Of a stretch of 6,213 bases of DNA, positions 5,750-6,213 are shown in pieces. This DNA is from an uncultured Pseudorhodobacter sp. (GTDB taxonomy: Bacteria > Pseudomonadota > Alphaproteobacteria > Rhodobacterales > Rhodobacteraceae). Under the pieces are notes generated by a model, which saw only the letters and a program-made list of their open reading frames with translations, had not been told where the DNA came from and made no database searches. A program made the position numbers and the translations under genes. The stretch covers positions 1 to 6,213 of the forward strand of contig CAMFIX010000193.1 of the NCBI GenBank assembly GCA_945952425.1, written 5' to 3'. Each line of letters opens with the position of its first letter. Position 1 is the first letter of the stretch.

Positions 5750-6213
5750 TCAGGCCTTCTTCTTGCGCAGCGCGGCCAGGCCCGCCACGCCCACCAGCAT
5801 CAGCGGCAGGCCCGCGGGCAGCGGCACCGGGGCGGGCGCCAGCGGCGTCGCCAGCCAGCCCGCCAGGTTCTGCGCGAATTTGGCATTCGAGCCGTTGACG
5901 ATGAACGAATTGTCAAACAGGTTCGAATCCATCACGAACACCGCCTGGCCCGCGCCATAGCTGTAAAGCCCGGCCACGGCATTGCTGAACAGGATCGTCG
6001 GATTGCCGGCCGCCGCATCCAGCTTGCTGGCGCAGGCGGGTGCGACGGTGTCGACGCCATCGGTCAGGCTGTTGGCGACGCTCGGCGTGCCGCTGTCCCA
6101 CGAGCAGAGATAGCTCCCCCCACCGCTGACCACCGACAGGATCGAGTTGTTCCAGTTGGTCCAGGTGTCATTCTCGCCGATGAACAGCGCCTTGCCGCCG
6201 CCCGAGATGAAGC
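5750..6213 (-). CDS. VPLPA-CTERM sorting-domain protein, C-terminal part
   Basis: C-terminal 153 residues of an exported protein; the frame is still open at the window's right edge, so the N-terminus and any signal peptide are missing. A GTG at 6131-6133 is only an internal valine codon, as coding sequence continues upstream with FISGGGKALFIGENDTW. The last 25 residues have the three parts of a PEP-CTERM-like tail: VPLPA (5813-5827), a hydrophobic segment (GLPLMLVGVAGLAAL) and a basic end (RKKKA). This is the VPLPA variant found chiefly in Rhodobacterales, handled by exosortase-type machinery that cleaves near the motif. The preceding domain has a glycine-rich strand-turn (SGGGKALFIGE) and FVMDSNLFDN followed by NGSNAKFAQNLAGWL, resembling glutamine-amidotransferase-like or ThuA-like folds seen in other such surface proteins. 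That fold call is tentative and no catalytic role is claimed. It is convergent to the ribitol operon and probably unrelated to it. Confidence 0.85.
   Translation of the reverse strand, partial: FISGGGKALFIGENDTWTNWNNSILSVVSGGGSYLCSWDSGTPSVANSLTDGVDTVAPACASKLDAAAGNPTILFSNAVAGLYSYGAGQAVFVMDSNLFDNSFIVNGSNAKFAQNLAGWLATPLAPAPVPLPAGLPLMLVGVAGLAALRKKKA

Noticed and set aside
1..6213. CRISPR array, tRNA or rRNA gene, phage or toxin-antitoxin genes
   Set aside because: I saw no regularly spaced repeats, cloverleaf-like sequence or recognisable genes of these kinds on either strand.

Overview
This window is the left end of a GC-rich assembled contig, most likely from an alphaproteobacterium of the Rhodobacteraceae type. 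The pointers are the strong G/C preference at third codon positions, a VPLPA-type C-terminal sorting signal (known mainly from Rhodobacterales) on the last gene, and a XylFGH-like ABC cassette beside polyol genes. Bases 1-24 are not genomic: they are Illumina Nextera adapter sequence carrying the 19-bp Tn5 mosaic end.

Layout: (a) 25-233, 3' end of an AraC-family regulator, cut by the contig edge. (b) 234-350, a 117-bp control region with a hairpin and a spaced direct repeat. (c) 351-5703, a compact five-gene plus-strand operon: periplasmic sugar-binding protein, ABC ATPase, ABC permease, short-chain dehydrogenase closely resembling ribitol 2-dehydrogenase, and an FGGY pentulose kinase of the D-ribulokinase type. 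The last four genes overlap or are separated by one base. A perfect 9-bp hairpin lies between the binding-protein gene and the ATPase gene. (d) 5704-5749, a convergent intergenic space with a 9-bp stem terminator. (e) 5750-6213, minus strand, the C-terminal 153 residues of a secreted or surface protein ending in a VPLPA-CTERM signal; its N-terminus lies outside the window.

How the genes work together: the operon reads as a complete ribitol (adonitol) utilisation module. The ABC transporter imports the pentitol, the dehydrogenase oxidises it with NAD+ to D-ribulose, and the kinase makes D-ribulose 5-phosphate, which enters the pentose phosphate pathway. The AraC-type protein, encoded just upstream in the same direction, is the likely regulator. 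The two enzyme assignments rest on strong recalled family similarity; the transporter's substrate is inferred from context. I see no phage, CRISPR, transposon or defence genes, and no clearly undescribed system. No gene-free stretch exceeds 120 bases.
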